This document shows, piece after piece, positions 30,591 through 40,718 of a stretch of 64,000 nt of DNA. The notes beneath the pieces are model-generated. The model searched no databases. It worked only from the letters and a program-made list of their open reading frames with translations, and was not told the origin of the DNA. The position numbers and the translations under genes are program-made. This DNA is from Oscillibacter sp. Lineage in GTDB: Bacteria > Bacillota > Clostridia > Oscillospirales > Oscillospiraceae. The stretch lies in NCBI GenBank assembly GCA_022652815.1, contig JALCRR010000004.1:27926-91925 (forward strand), in the 5' to 3' direction. Position 1 is the stretch's first letter, and each line of letters starts with the position of its first letter.

Positions 30591-31136
30591 ATGAAGTGTA
30601 CGTTTACCTGCAAGAAAGTTACCCTAAATGACGCCATTAAGAACTATGCCGAAGAGAAGATCTCCAGACTGGATCGCTATTTTCGGGAAGAACCCGCGGC
30701 ATCCGTAACCTTTTCCGTGGAAAAGACCCACCTGTGCTCGGTGGAAATTATGATCCGAGGCGGCGGCACCCTGCTGCGTGCCCAGACGGAGGCACCGGAC
30801 GGCGATATGCGCGGCGCAGTGGATGAGGCTTGCGGCTACATCGAGCGCCAGATTCTGAAGAATAAAACTCGCCTTTCCAAGCGCCTGCGCGCGGAGGCGT
30901 TTCCTGCTCCCGATCCCTCTGATGACTTTGAAGTCACAGAGGAAAAGGAGTTCAACATCGTCCGCACCAAGCGCTTTTCTGTGAAGCCCATGAGCCCGGA
31001 GGAGGCCATTTTGCAGATGAATCTGCTGGATCACACCTTCTTTGTGTTCCGAAACGAGGACGACGGGGACCTCTCCATTGTCTATCGCCGCAAGAAGGGC
31101 GGCTACGGCCTAATCGAGACCGGCGAGAACGACTAA
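30591..31136 (+). CDS. hpf: Ribosome hibernation-promoting factor, long form
   Basis: MKCTFTCKKVTLNDAIKNYAEEKISRLDRYF and C-terminal RTKRFSVKPMSPEEAILQMNLLDHTFFVFRN. Confidence 0.95.
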   Translation: MKCTFTCKKVTLNDAIKNYAEEKISRLDRYFREEPAASVTFSVEKTHLCSVEIMIRGGGTLLRAQTEAPDGDMRGAVDEACGYIERQILKNKTRLSKRLRAEAFPAPDPSDDFEVTEEKEFNIVRTKRFSVKPMSPEEAILQMNLLDHTFFVFRNEDDGDLSIVYRRKKGGYGLIETGEND

Positions 31137-31145
31137 AAGAATACG

Positions 31146-31180
31146 AAAGGGCAGCCCGGCAAAGCCGGGCTGCCCTTTTA
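31146..31180 (+). terminator. Rho-independent terminator
   Basis: aaagggcagcccggc-aaa-gccgggctgccctttta. Confidence 0.85.
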
Positions 31181-31191
31181 TCACAGCTTCT

Positions 31192-34100
31192 TTACAAAGC
31201 GTCCATCACGGTCTGAAGCAGAGTCTCCGGCTGCGCCGACTCCGGCAGGCAGGAAAAATCTCCGTCTGGATTTCCGCCAAGAACAAAAATAGGAATGGAT
31301 GCCGCATCCTGCTTGTCCCAGCCGCGAATGGCTGCGGCGGTGTGGGCGCCGTCCATGGCGGGCGCCTTTGCATCCAGAATGACAGCGGAAAACCAGCCGT
31401 CCTCTCGGGCAACAAAAGTCTGCAATGCCTGCAATCCGTCCGGCAGGACGTCTACCTCGGCACCCGCCGCCTTCAGCGCTTCCAGGAAAGCGGCGTTGCC
31501 GGTGACCGCCAGCAGTTGTTTTCCTGCAAGACCTTTCGGCGTATCGTCGGATGCAAGGGGCAGCGTCAGCGTAAAGCGAGAACCCACACCGGGAATGCTG
31601 CTGACGTTCAGCGTACCGCCCATGGCCTCGGCAAGCCCCCGACTGATGGCAAGCCCCAGACCGGTGCTGCTTTGATCGGCGCTGCCGGTATGCGCAAACG
31701 GCTCAAATAGCCCCGGCAGTTTTTCCGGCGTAATCCCGCGGCCGGTGTCGCACACTTGAAACTCGATGGCGCTTTGCCCGTCTGCCGTCGCTGCCCGTTG
31801 GACGCCCAGCGTCACCCGTCCTCCGGCCGACGTAAAGCGAACGGCATTTGCCAACAGGTTTTGCAGAATTTTCAAGAGATTTTCGCTGTCTCCCATTAGG
31901 CGGTCACCCACATCCGGGGAGACGGAAACGCTGTAAGCAATGCGTTTTTGGGACAGAAGCGGCAGCGCACCTGCCTGCTCCAGCACGGCCTGCAGAGAAA
32001 ACGGCTCCTCTTGAAGTCGGAAAAGCTGCCGTTCCATCCGGGTAATGTCCATCAGATCATCTGTCAAAAGCTGCAGGTACTGTACGTTCTGCAAAATCGA
32101 CTCCAGCGAATCCTCAGGAATCTTTCCGCCTGCCTCGCTGACGGCTGTGCGGATGGTTTCCAGCGGCACGCGAACCTCGTCCGCCAGTCTGGAAAGAAAG
32201 CGCAGCTTGTTTTCCTCCGCACCCTCGGCGGCGCTCAGCGCGGCGGAAAGCGCGTCCTGCCGCTTCTGATGGCTCTGGGCAAACGCTGTTACATCCAAGC
32301 CGGTGAGCAGCAGCGTGTCCGCGTCCAGCCGGGAAAACCGCATCAGCAGGTGCATCGCCTGACCGTCCCCGCTCGTGGCGGTGGCAGAAAAGGCGTAAAA
32401 CGGCTTTTGCTTCAAGTGCCGCAGAACATTCGGCAGCAAAATGGTGCTGCGCAGGGCTTTGCGATCTTCGGGCGCTATGCGGGATTCAATTTGATCCAGT
32501 GCCGCCCTGTAAAAGTCCGGGCCTGCGGTTTGGGAAAGCGCCCCGTTATGGCCATACACCCGGTAGTACCTTGTCTGGGTGTCGATTGTCACGACGAACG
32601 CAAATCCTTGCTTGCCAAGTGCCTGAAGCACGTCGTCCTGTCGCTTTTCCTCGTCAATATCCACGAGTCGGCAGCCGCACTCCAAATGCAGATTGTCGGG
32701 GTTCTCGGCGCACTCCCATTCAAAACGCACCCAGCGGGTGTCGGATGTGTCTGTCCGCAGCCGGAACACGGGGGCGGGAACGACCTGCCCCCGCTGAAAA
32801 GCGTCCAGCAGAAGTTCCCGGGAAAGGACCGACGAAAAAGCGGGGCCGTCCGCTTCCTCCGCCAGGGATTGGCGAATGCTGTCCATACACTCCGACGCCG
32901 TGTTGCCGAACAGAACCCGCATGAGATATGGAGTGTCCGCTTTCACGTTCAGCAGCCGATCGTCGGTCAGATCCATTCTTACGGCAGCCAGCACATTGCC
33001 GTCCAGCTGTTCCCAACGGGCGGACTTTTGTGCAAAGGATGCCTGCGCGGCCTTTTGGGCGCTGATGTCCTCGCATTTGATGGCGATGCGAAAGACGTTA
33101 CCGTCTGCATCGGCCAGACTGACAAATACGGCTTGATACCAGCGGAAGCTCTCCCCGAGATAATTGCCGCGATAGGAGACGCCACCCTTTCCCGGTCTGG
33201 AACAGGCCCGTCGCAGCTCTGCGGCAATCGCCTTGCGGTCATCAGGATGAATGGTGATGGAGGCGGGAATGCCCTTTCGATACTCCGGCACAATGTGGGA
33301 AGCCCGGCGGCCTTCGGCGTCAAACAGCTCAAAACGGGCCGAGTCTGTCAGCGGATCGTAGTCGATGCTGACGGAGTTGGGTCGGGAGAGCAGCAGCTCG
33401 CTGAGCTCCGAGCGAAAGCGTAGCTCCTTTTCCGACTCCCGCTCCTCGGTGACGTCGGTAAACACAGCGTAGCAGTCCCAACCGCCGTCGCTGCATTCCT
33501 GCGGTACCGCGATCATCGACAGCCACCGCGCTTCACCGCCTTTTTTCTGCACCCGGAAAGAATGCCGCAGGGGCTGATGCGATTGCAGAGCTTTTTCGTA
33601 TGCATCCTTCAGCCCTGCCCGATCCTCCGGATAAACGCGCCAGAGCAGATCGACGCGCAGCCGCTTGAGGATTTCCGCAGGGGGATAACCAAGCAGCTCT
33701 TCAAATCCTTGATTGACCCGTTGAAGCTGAAATCCTGCCCCGTCGGCAGACTGATGAAAGAGGCAGCACCCGCCGGAGGGCGCGTCAAAGAGACGCTCAA
33801 ACCGGGTACGCATCTCCTGCAGGTCAGCTTTTGCTTGAAGAAGCTCCTGCTGGTCGCATTTGCTCTGCTGAATGTCCAGCAGCACCACATATAAAATGGT
33901 GCCGCCGCTTTGGTTGGAAATGTATTTTGTCCGCAGAGAAAACCAGTGCGGCTCGCCGCCGGACTCTAGCAGCCGAATTTCCCCGCTTAAATCGTTTCCC
34001 TCATGTGCGGCATCCAGCAGAAGCTGTAAAGCATCCTTGCGCTCCTCCAAAGGCAGCAGCGCGGCGGGATCGCCGAAAAAGCGGTTCATAAAATCCCGTT

Positions 34101-34596
34101 CGGAATAGCCCAGAAGCGTATAGAGCTGCGCACTGCAAGAGAGCAGCCGCAAGCCTTGACGACCCAGCTCCAGCACAGCCGTACCGCCCGGCAGACTCTG
34201 CGCGGTCAGCTCTGCGGCGGAAAGCGCGGCAAAATGGGTATGCCCCTTCCGTTCATTTAAGATGCAGGCGCACAGGCCGTACTGCAGTTGATAGCAGCTG
34301 ATGGTAAGCTCCGCCCCCAGCACCGTCGTATAGTCCAAGGAGGCGGCAGAGCCGGAAAAGGCAACGCTAGCCAACGGGCGAAAGAACGCCAGCCGGTCAG
34401 CGGGCAGCTTTTTCGTAAAGCGCTGGCCGGAAAGCTCCCCCGGCGTGACACCCAAAAGAGCCGCAGCGGCTTCATTTGCATAGCGGCAGGCCAGCTCCAC
34501 CATCTCGCCGCTGCCGTTGGTAATGACCTCCGCCAGCAGGAAGGGAATGGGAGAGCCCTCGTATGCCGCTGTGAACTTTGCAAAGCGTTTTGCCAT
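31192..34596 (-). CDS. Multi-PAS hybrid histidine kinase-like protein with C-terminal receiver
   Basis: PAS repeats; NLLANAVRFT N-box, VCDTGRGI, STGLGLAIS G2, AVILDAKAPAMDG receiver Asp; H-box reads FLSRLADEVRVPL. Confidence 0.85.
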   Translation of the reverse strand: MAKRFAKFTAAYEGSPIPFLLAEVITNGSGEMVELACRYANEAAAALLGVTPGELSGQRFTKKLPADRLAFFRPLASVAFSGSAASLDYTTVLGAELTISCYQLQYGLCACILNERKGHTHFAALSAAELTAQSLPGGTAVLELGRQGLRLLSCSAQLYTLLGYSERDFMNRFFGDPAALLPLEERKDALQLLLDAAHEGNDLSGEIRLLESGGEPHWFSLRTKYISNQSGGTILYVVLLDIQQSKCDQQELLQAKADLQEMRTRFERLFDAPSGGCCLFHQSADGAGFQLQRVNQGFEELLGYPPAEILKRLRVDLLWRVYPEDRAGLKDAYEKALQSHQPLRHSFRVQKKGGEARWLSMIAVPQECSDGGWDCYAVFTDVTEERESEKELRFRSELSELLLSRPNSVSIDYDPLTDSARFELFDAEGRRASHIVPEYRKGIPASITIHPDDRKAIAAELRRACSRPGKGGVSYRGNYLGESFRWYQAVFVSLADADGNVFRIAIKCEDISAQKAAQASFAQKSARWEQLDGNVLAAVRMDLTDDRLLNVKADTPYLMRVLFGNTASECMDSIRQSLAEEADGPAFSSVLSRELLLDAFQRGQVVPAPVFRLRTDTSDTRWVRFEWECAENPDNLHLECGCRLVDIDEEKRQDDVLQALGKQGFAFVVTIDTQTRYYRVYGHNGALSQTAGPDFYRAALDQIESRIAPEDRKALRSTILLPNVLRHLKQKPFYAFSATATSGDGQAMHLLMRFSRLDADTLLLTGLDVTAFAQSHQKRQDALSAALSAAEGAEENKLRFLSRLADEVRVPLETIRTAVSEAGGKIPEDSLESILQNVQYLQLLTDDLMDITRMERQLFRLQEEPFSLQAVLEQAGALPLLSQKRIAYSVSVSPDVGDRLMGDSENLLKILQNLLANAVRFTSAGGRVTLGVQRAATADGQSAIEFQVCDTGRGITPEKLPGLFEPFAHTGSADQSSTGLGLAISRGLAEAMGGTLNVSSIPGVGSRFTLTLPLASDDTPKGLAGKQLLAVTGNAAFLEALKAAGAEVDVLPDGLQALQTFVAREDGWFSAVILDAKAPAMDGAHTAAAIRGWDKQDAASIPIFVLGGNPDGDFSCLPESAQPETLLQTVMDAL

Positions 34597-34746
34597 GGGT
34601 GCACCTCCCTTTTCCGAAAAATCAGCAACTTCATTATAACCAGACGGCATCAGCGTTGCAACCGCTTTTAAAAAAATGCACAAAAAGTACTACCTTTTTT
34701 CAGAAAACTCTATATACAAATGCTCTGAATAAATTGACGGAAAATA

Positions 34747-34775
34747 TTGACTGAAATGGGAAGAAGCTGCATAAT
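34747..34775 (+). promoter_or_regulatory. Candidate sigma-A promoter of carAB
   Basis: TTGACT-N17-CATAAT. Confidence 0.5.
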
Positions 34776-34828
34776 TATATCAATTAGTGCATATTGAAAA
34801 GAGCGCGGGCAAACAGGGGGTATGATGG

Positions 34829-35905
34829 ATGAAAAAGGCATATCTGGTTCTGGCAGACGGTCAGACTTTTGAAGGGTTCCGCTTTGGCGCGGCGTGTGAT
34901 TCCGTGGGAGAACTGGTTTTTACCACCGGCATGTGCGGATATATTGAGACGCTGACCGATCCCAGCTATTACGGACAAATTATTATGCAGACGTATCCGT
35001 TGATTGGAAATTATGGGATCATGGAAGAGGATTTCGAGGGCAGGTGCACTCCCCGCGGCTATGTGGTGCGGGAATTGTGTGCCGGGCCCTCTAATTTTAG
35101 ATTGCAGTACGATCTGGATGCATTTCTAAAGGCGCAGGGCGTCCCGGGACTGTGTGGCGTGGATACCCGGCACCTCACCCGGATCATCCGGGAACACGGC
35201 GTCATGAACGCGGTGATCTGCGATGAAATCCCGGCAGACCTAACACCGGTGAAAACCTACGGGGTGACGGAGGCCGTGGCAAGCGTCACCTGCACCGCGC
35301 CCGCCGTTTACCCGGCGGAGGGCGGGGAGAAGTTCAAGGTCTCCCTGCTGGATTACGGCGCAAAGCGGAACATTGTCCGCTCCCTGCAAAGCCGGGGCTG
35401 CACGGTGACGGTTCTGCCCGCGGAAACTCCGGCGGAGGAGATTTTGGCCGCCCATCCCGATGGAATTATGCTCTCCAACGGTCCCGGCGACCCGGCGGAA
35501 AACACCGTAGCCATTGCCCAGATTGCAAAAATCCTGGGCAAGGTTCCCTTGTTTGGCATCTGCCTTGGCCACCAGCTGACGGCGCTGGCCGTGGGCGGCA
35601 AGACCTACAAGCTCAAATACGGCCATCGGGGTGTCAACCAGCCCGTGCGGGACACCCAGGGTCCGCGCACCTTCATCACCAGCCAAAACCACGGCTACGC
35701 CGTGGACGCCGCCACGGTGCAGTGCGGCGTTCAGCGTTATGTAAACGCCAACGACCAGACCTGCGAGGGCATCGACTATCCCGAATGCGACGCCTTCACG
35801 GTACAGTTTCACCCGGAGGCCTGCTCCGGCCCGAAGGATACATCCTTCCTCTTTGACCGCTTTATCACGCTGATGGAAACCAAGCAGAAAGGGGGCGCAC
35901 GCTGA
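34829..35905 (+). CDS. carA: Carbamoyl-phosphate synthase small subunit
   Basis: GMCGYIETLTDPSYYGQI, FGICLGHQLTALA. Confidence 0.97.
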   Translation: MKKAYLVLADGQTFEGFRFGAACDSVGELVFTTGMCGYIETLTDPSYYGQIIMQTYPLIGNYGIMEEDFEGRCTPRGYVVRELCAGPSNFRLQYDLDAFLKAQGVPGLCGVDTRHLTRIIREHGVMNAVICDEIPADLTPVKTYGVTEAVASVTCTAPAVYPAEGGEKFKVSLLDYGAKRNIVRSLQSRGCTVTVLPAETPAEEILAAHPDGIMLSNGPGDPAENTVAIAQIAKILGKVPLFGICLGHQLTALAVGGKTYKLKYGHRGVNQPVRDTQGPRTFITSQNHGYAVDAATVQCGVQRYVNANDQTCEGIDYPECDAFTVQFHPEACSGPKDTSFLFDRFITLMETKQKGGAR

Positions 35906-38900
35906 TGCCGCTGAATACTTCCATTAAAAAAGTCCTGGTCATCGGCTCCGGCCCCATCGTCATCGGTCAGGCCGCCGAATTTGACTACGCCGGCGCACAG
36001 GCCTGCCATGTGCTCAAGGAGGCCGGCGTCAACGTGGTGCTGTGCAACTCCAACCCCGCCACCATTATGACCGATCAGGCCATGGCGGACGAGATCTATC
36101 TGGAGCCGCTGACTACCGAAACCATCAAGCGCATTATCAAAAAGGAGCGCCCCGACTCTGTTCTGGCGGGACTGGGCGGCCAGACAGGATTGACCCTTGC
36201 CATGCAGCTGGACAAGGAGGGCTTTTTCAAGGAACAGGGCGTCCGCCTGCTCGGCACTGACGCCGCAGTCATCTCCCGCGCGGAGGATCGCGAGCTTTTC
36301 AAGGAGGCCATGGCCGAGATCAATCAGCCCGTTATCGCCTCCGACATTGCAGAGACGGTGGAGGGCGCACTGGCCGTTGCCGATAAGATCGGCTACCCGG
36401 TCATCGTTCGTCCCGCTTTCACACTGGGCGGTGCCGGCGGCGGTGCCGCAGCCGATCCGGAAGAGCTGAAGGTTATCGCCCAGACGGGACTGGATGCCTC
36501 CCCCATTACCCAGATTCTGGTGGAAAAAGCCATCTTCGGCTGGAAGGAAATCGAGTTTGAGACCATGCGCGACGCCGCCGGCAACGTGATTGCCGTCTGC
36601 TCCATGGAAAACCTGGACCCCGTGGGCGTCCATACCGGCGACTCCATCGTGGTCGCGCCTACCCAGACCCTCTCCGATAAGGAATTCCAGATGCTGCGCA
36701 CGGCCTCTCTGGATATCATCACCCATCTGGGCATTGTCGGCGGGTGCAACTGCCAGCTGGCGCTGAACCCAGACAGCTTTGAGTATGCCGTCATCGAGGT
36801 CAACCCCCGCGTGTCCCGCTCCTCGGCACTGGCTTCCAAGGCCACGGGCTACCCCATCGCCAAAATTACTACCAAAATCGCCCTGGGCTATACCCTCGAC
36901 GAGATCAAAAACGATATCACCGGCAAAACCTGCGCCTGCTTCGAGCCGGCGCTGGACTACATCGTGGTCAAGATGCCCAAGTGGCCCTTTGACAAGTTTG
37001 CCGATGCCTCTCGGACACTGGGCACCCAGATGAAGGCCACGGGCGAGGTCATGTCCATCGCCCCGAACTTTGAGATGGCGCTGATGAAGGCCGTCCGGGG
37101 CGCGGAAATCCACCAAAGCTCATTGAACCGCAAACCCGACGCAGATGATACCGCCCCCATTGAGCAGCGTCTTGCCCGGGTGGACGATCACCGCCTGTTC
37201 ACCGTGTTCGAGGCGCTGAAAACCGGCGTCAGTGTGGAGACCGTTCATGCCATTACGAAGATCGACAACTGGTTCCTGTTCCACATTAAGCGCCTTGCCG
37301 ACTTTGAGCTGATGCTGGAGAAAACCGGCCTCACTGCTGAGACTTACGAAACCGGCAAGCAGTTCGGCTACCCGGACGATGTGCTGCTCGCCCTCTCCGG
37401 CGCGGCGGCTCTGCCCTGCGGGAGCAAGCAGGCCGTCTATAAAATGGTGGATACCTGCGCGGCGGAGTTCGACGCCGAAACCCCGTATTTTTACTCCTGC
37501 TTCGATCAGTTCTGCGAATCCAGAACCTTCCCCCGCAGCGGAAAGCCCGTTATCATGGTTCTCGGCTCCGGCCCCATCCGCATCGGGCAGGGCATTGAGT
37601 TCGACTACTCCTCCGTCCACTGCGTCTGGACACTCAAGGAACTGGGGTACGAGGTGGTCATCGTCAACAACAACCCCGAGACAGTCTCCACGGACTACGA
37701 CACCGCCGACCGGCTGTACTTTGAACCCCTGAGCCCGGAGGATGTGCAGCACATCATCGACGTGGAAAAGCCTGTGGGCGTGGTGGTGGCCTTTGGCGGT
37801 CAGACTGCCATTGCTCTGACCAAGTACCTCGACAGCCACGGCGTCCGCATTCTGGGCACGTCGGCGGAGTCCATCGACATGGCCGAGGACCGGGAGCGGT
37901 TCGACGAGCTGTTGGAGCGCTTTCACATCAAACGCGCCGCAGGCCGCGGCGTGCTGGGCCTTGACGACGCACTGAAAACCGCGAATGAGCTGGGCTATCC
38001 CGTGCTGCTGCGTCCCAGCTATGTCATCGGCGGACAGAACATGGTCATCGCCCACAACGATGAGGAAGTCCGCCGCTACATGGACATCATTCTCTCCGGC
38101 AAGATCGAAAATCCGGTGCTGGTGGACCAGTACCTCATGGGTACCGAGCTGGAAGTGGACGTGATCTCCGACGGCGTGGACGTCCTAATCCCCGGCGTCA
38201 TGCAGCATATCGAGCGCACCGGCGTCCACTCCGGCGATTCCATCGCGGTTTACCCGCCGTTTTCCATCGGCGATAAAATGCTCAAGACCATTATCGACTG
38301 CTCCACGAAGCTGGCGCTGAGCCTCAAAACCCGGGGCCTCATCAACATCCAGTACCTCATTTATCAAGGTGAGCTGTACGTGATCGAGGTCAATCCCCGC
38401 GCCTCCCGCACGGTTCCTTACATTTCCAAGGTCACCGGCGTTCCCATGGTGGACCTTGCCACCCGGGTCATGGTGGGCGCACCGCTGAAATCACTGGGCT
38501 ACGGCACAGGCCTATATAAAACGCCGCCCTATGTCGCCGTCAAGGTGCCTGTGTTCTCCTTTGCCAAAATCACGGACGCCAATGCGTCCCTCTCCCCCGA
38601 GATGAAGTCCACCGGCGAGGTGCTGGGTCTGGGCAAAAATTTGCAGGAGGCGCTGTTCAAGGGCCTTGTCTCCGCCGGATATCAAGTGGAAAAGCCGGAA
38701 CGCGGCGGCGTGCTGATCTCCGTCAACCGCCGGGATCAGCCGGAGGTTGTCCACATCGCCAAAAAGCTGGCCGATATGGGCTATAAGCTCTACGGCACGG
38801 AGCGCACGGCGCAGGAGATCATGCGCCTTGGCACGGATGTGGAGATCGTGGGCAAGCTGGGCCGGGACAACCGGGTTTTCGAGCTGCTGGAAAGCGGTAA

Positions 38901-39942
38901 GATCGACACCATCATCCTCACCGGTTCCACAGAGCCGGAATACATCCGGGACTTCATTCACCTCAACCACCGGGCGGTGCAGCTGGGCATTCCCTGCTTG
39001 ACCAGTCTGGATACCGCCGGGGCTCTGACAAACATTCTGGCCTCTCGCTATAACCAGACCAACACGGAGTTGGTGGATATCTGCCATCTGCGCGCTGCGC
39101 GTCAGGAGTTGCCCTTTGCCAAACTGCAAACCTGCGGCAACGACTATCTCTTCCTGGAAAACTTCGACGGCGAGATCACCTGCCCGGAATCCCTGTGCAT
39201 CACCCTTTGTGACCGGCATACCGGCGTTGGCGCGGACGGCCTTGTGCTGATGGAGCGCTCCGACGTGGCAGACGCCAAGATGCGGATGTTCAACGCGGAC
39301 GGCTCGGAGGGTGCAACAGCCGGCAACGCCCTGCGGTGCATGGGCAAGTACCTCCATGACAACGGCATCGCCGCCGGCGATACCGTCTCCATTGAAATGG
39401 GCGGCAAGGTTTATGCCGTCAGTCTCTATACCATGGACGGAAAAGTGACCTCTGCCACCGTCTCCATGGGCAAGGTGTCCATGAATGCGGCGGATCTGCC
39501 CACCACGCTGCCGGAGACCCATCTGGTGGATTACCCCGTCACGCTGGGCGGTCAAAACTACCGCATCACCTGCGTCAGCCTGGGCAACCCCCATTGCGTG
39601 GTGCCCTGTGAGCGGGTGGACGGCATGGACGTGCCCAAGGTTGGCCCGCTTTTTGAGCACGCCGATTTTTTCCCGGAGCGCATCAACACGGAGTTTATCC
39701 GTATCGTGAATCCCAGCACCATCAAAATGCGTGTCTGGGAGCGAGGCAGCGGCGAGACAAAAGCCTGCGGCTCCGGCGCCTGCGCGGCGGTTGCCGCCGC
39801 CATCGCCATGGGACAGTGCGCCATGGGCACCGATGTGACGGTCAAGGCCGCCGGAGGCGATCTGATCGTCAACTGCACCCGGGACGACGTGACTCTCACC
39901 GGCGAAACACGCCTTGTCTACGAAGGTGTCGTAGAAGTCTGA
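35905..39942 (+). CDS. carB: Fusion: carbamoyl-phosphate synthase large subunit (about aa 1-1068) plus diaminopimelate epimerase-like domain (39109-39942)
   Basis: VLVIGSGPIVIGQAAEFDYAGAQACH and second ATP-grasp half, then in frame LPFAKLQTCGNDYLF...GETKACGSGACAAVAA. Confidence 0.93.
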   Translation: MPLNTSIKKVLVIGSGPIVIGQAAEFDYAGAQACHVLKEAGVNVVLCNSNPATIMTDQAMADEIYLEPLTTETIKRIIKKERPDSVLAGLGGQTGLTLAMQLDKEGFFKEQGVRLLGTDAAVISRAEDRELFKEAMAEINQPVIASDIAETVEGALAVADKIGYPVIVRPAFTLGGAGGGAAADPEELKVIAQTGLDASPITQILVEKAIFGWKEIEFETMRDAAGNVIAVCSMENLDPVGVHTGDSIVVAPTQTLSDKEFQMLRTASLDIITHLGIVGGCNCQLALNPDSFEYAVIEVNPRVSRSSALASKATGYPIAKITTKIALGYTLDEIKNDITGKTCACFEPALDYIVVKMPKWPFDKFADASRTLGTQMKATGEVMSIAPNFEMALMKAVRGAEIHQSSLNRKPDADDTAPIEQRLARVDDHRLFTVFEALKTGVSVETVHAITKIDNWFLFHIKRLADFELMLEKTGLTAETYETGKQFGYPDDVLLALSGAAALPCGSKQAVYKMVDTCAAEFDAETPYFYSCFDQFCESRTFPRSGKPVIMVLGSGPIRIGQGIEFDYSSVHCVWTLKELGYEVVIVNNNPETVSTDYDTADRLYFEPLSPEDVQHIIDVEKPVGVVVAFGGQTAIALTKYLDSHGVRILGTSAESIDMAEDRERFDELLERFHIKRAAGRGVLGLDDALKTANELGYPVLLRPSYVIGGQNMVIAHNDEEVRRYMDIILSGKIENPVLVDQYLMGTELEVDVISDGVDVLIPGVMQHIERTGVHSGDSIAVYPPFSIGDKMLKTIIDCSTKLALSLKTRGLINIQYLIYQGELYVIEVNPRASRTVPYISKVTGVPMVDLATRVMVGAPLKSLGYGTGLYKTPPYVAVKVPVFSFAKITDANASLSPEMKSTGEVLGLGKNLQEALFKGLVSAGYQVEKPERGGVLISVNRRDQPEVVHIAKKLADMGYKLYGTERTAQEIMRLGTDVEIVGKLGRDNRVFELLESGKIDTIILTGSTEPEYIRDFIHLNHRAVQLGIPCLTSLDTAGALTNILASRYNQTNTELVDICHLRAARQELPFAKLQTCGNDYLFLENFDGEITCPESLCITLCDRHTGVGADGLVLMERSDVADAKMRMFNADGSEGATAGNALRCMGKYLHDNGIAAGDTVSIEMGGKVYAVSLYTMDGKVTSATVSMGKVSMNAADLPTTLPETHLVDYPVTLGGQNYRITCVSLGNPHCVVPCERVDGMDVPKVGPLFEHADFFPERINTEFIRIVNPSTIKMRVWERGSGETKACGSGACAAVAAAIAMGQCAMGTDVTVKAAGGDLIVNCTRDDVTLTGETRLVYEGVVEV

Positions 39943-39961
39943 TTTCCCCCGTTTTAAGCGG

Positions 39962-39993
39962 ATGGCCGACACTCCAAAAGGAGTGTCGGCCAT
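39962..39993 (+). terminator. Long perfect hairpin after carB-dapF
   Basis: atggccgacactcc-aaaa-ggagtgtcggccat; weak T-tract. Confidence 0.5.
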
Positions 39994-40004
39994 TCTGAGC
40001 GTTT

Positions 40005-40718
40005 ATGATTCATAGGAAAAAGGGAGTTTTTTACTTGAATAACCAGCAACGATCAGCCTTTCAGCGTTCAGAAAGCTTTGCCGTGGGAGCCTTTCTGGCC
40101 GTAGCCGGCGGCTTTCTGGACGCCTACACCTATCTCTGCCGCGGCGGCGTCTTTGCCAACGCGCAAACCGGAAACATGGTGCTTCTGGCCATTCATACAG
40201 CCCAGGGTCAGTGGCAGCGGGCGGGCTACGACCTCATTCCGATTCTGGCGTTTTTCTTCGGGGTACTGGCGGTGGAGTTTATCAAAGCCCATAATCAAGG
40301 TCAGCCGGGAAAAGTCCTTCACTGGCGGCACACGGTGCTGCTTGTGGAAATGGGAACGTTGGTGGCGGTTTCCTTTGTCCCGCAGGGGGACTGGAACCCG
40401 GTGGTCAACATCCTGGTCTCCTTCGTCTGCGCCATGCAGGTAGAGACGTTCCGCAAGGTGCGGGGCAATCCCTTTGCCTCCACCATGTGTACCGGCAACC
40501 TCCGCAGCGGAACCGAGGCGCTGTTTCTTGCGCTGCGGAGACATGACCGGGCGTTTTTGAAAAAAAGCGGCTGCTATTTCGGCATCATCGCCTGCTTCAT
40601 TGCCGGCGCCGCTCTGGGAACGGCAGTGTCTGGCCTGTTTCCCCGGCGGGCGCTGCTGATTGGCGCGGCGTTCCAGCTGGTCGCGTTCTTGTGGATGGTG
40701 GAGCGTCCGAAGCCGTAA
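40005..40718 (+). CDS. YoaK/DUF1275 family membrane protein
   Basis: GGFLDAYTYLCRGGVFANAQTGNMVLL. Confidence 0.88.
   Translation: MIHRKKGVFYLNNQQRSAFQRSESFAVGAFLAVAGGFLDAYTYLCRGGVFANAQTGNMVLLAIHTAQGQWQRAGYDLIPILAFFFGVLAVEFIKAHNQGQPGKVLHWRHTVLLVEMGTLVAVSFVPQGDWNPVVNILVSFVCAMQVETFRKVRGNPFASTMCTGNLRSGTEALFLALRRHDRAFLKKSGCYFGIIACFIAGAALGTAVSGLFPRRALLIGAAFQLVAFLWMVERPKP

Noticed and set aside
31948-33423. 491-aa plus-strand ORF over the histidine kinase
   Set aside because: Antisense shadow; the kinase reading has clear HATPase and receiver motifs.
38512-39993. 493-aa minus-strand ORF over carB-dapF
   Set aside because: Antisense shadow of the CarB-DapF reading.
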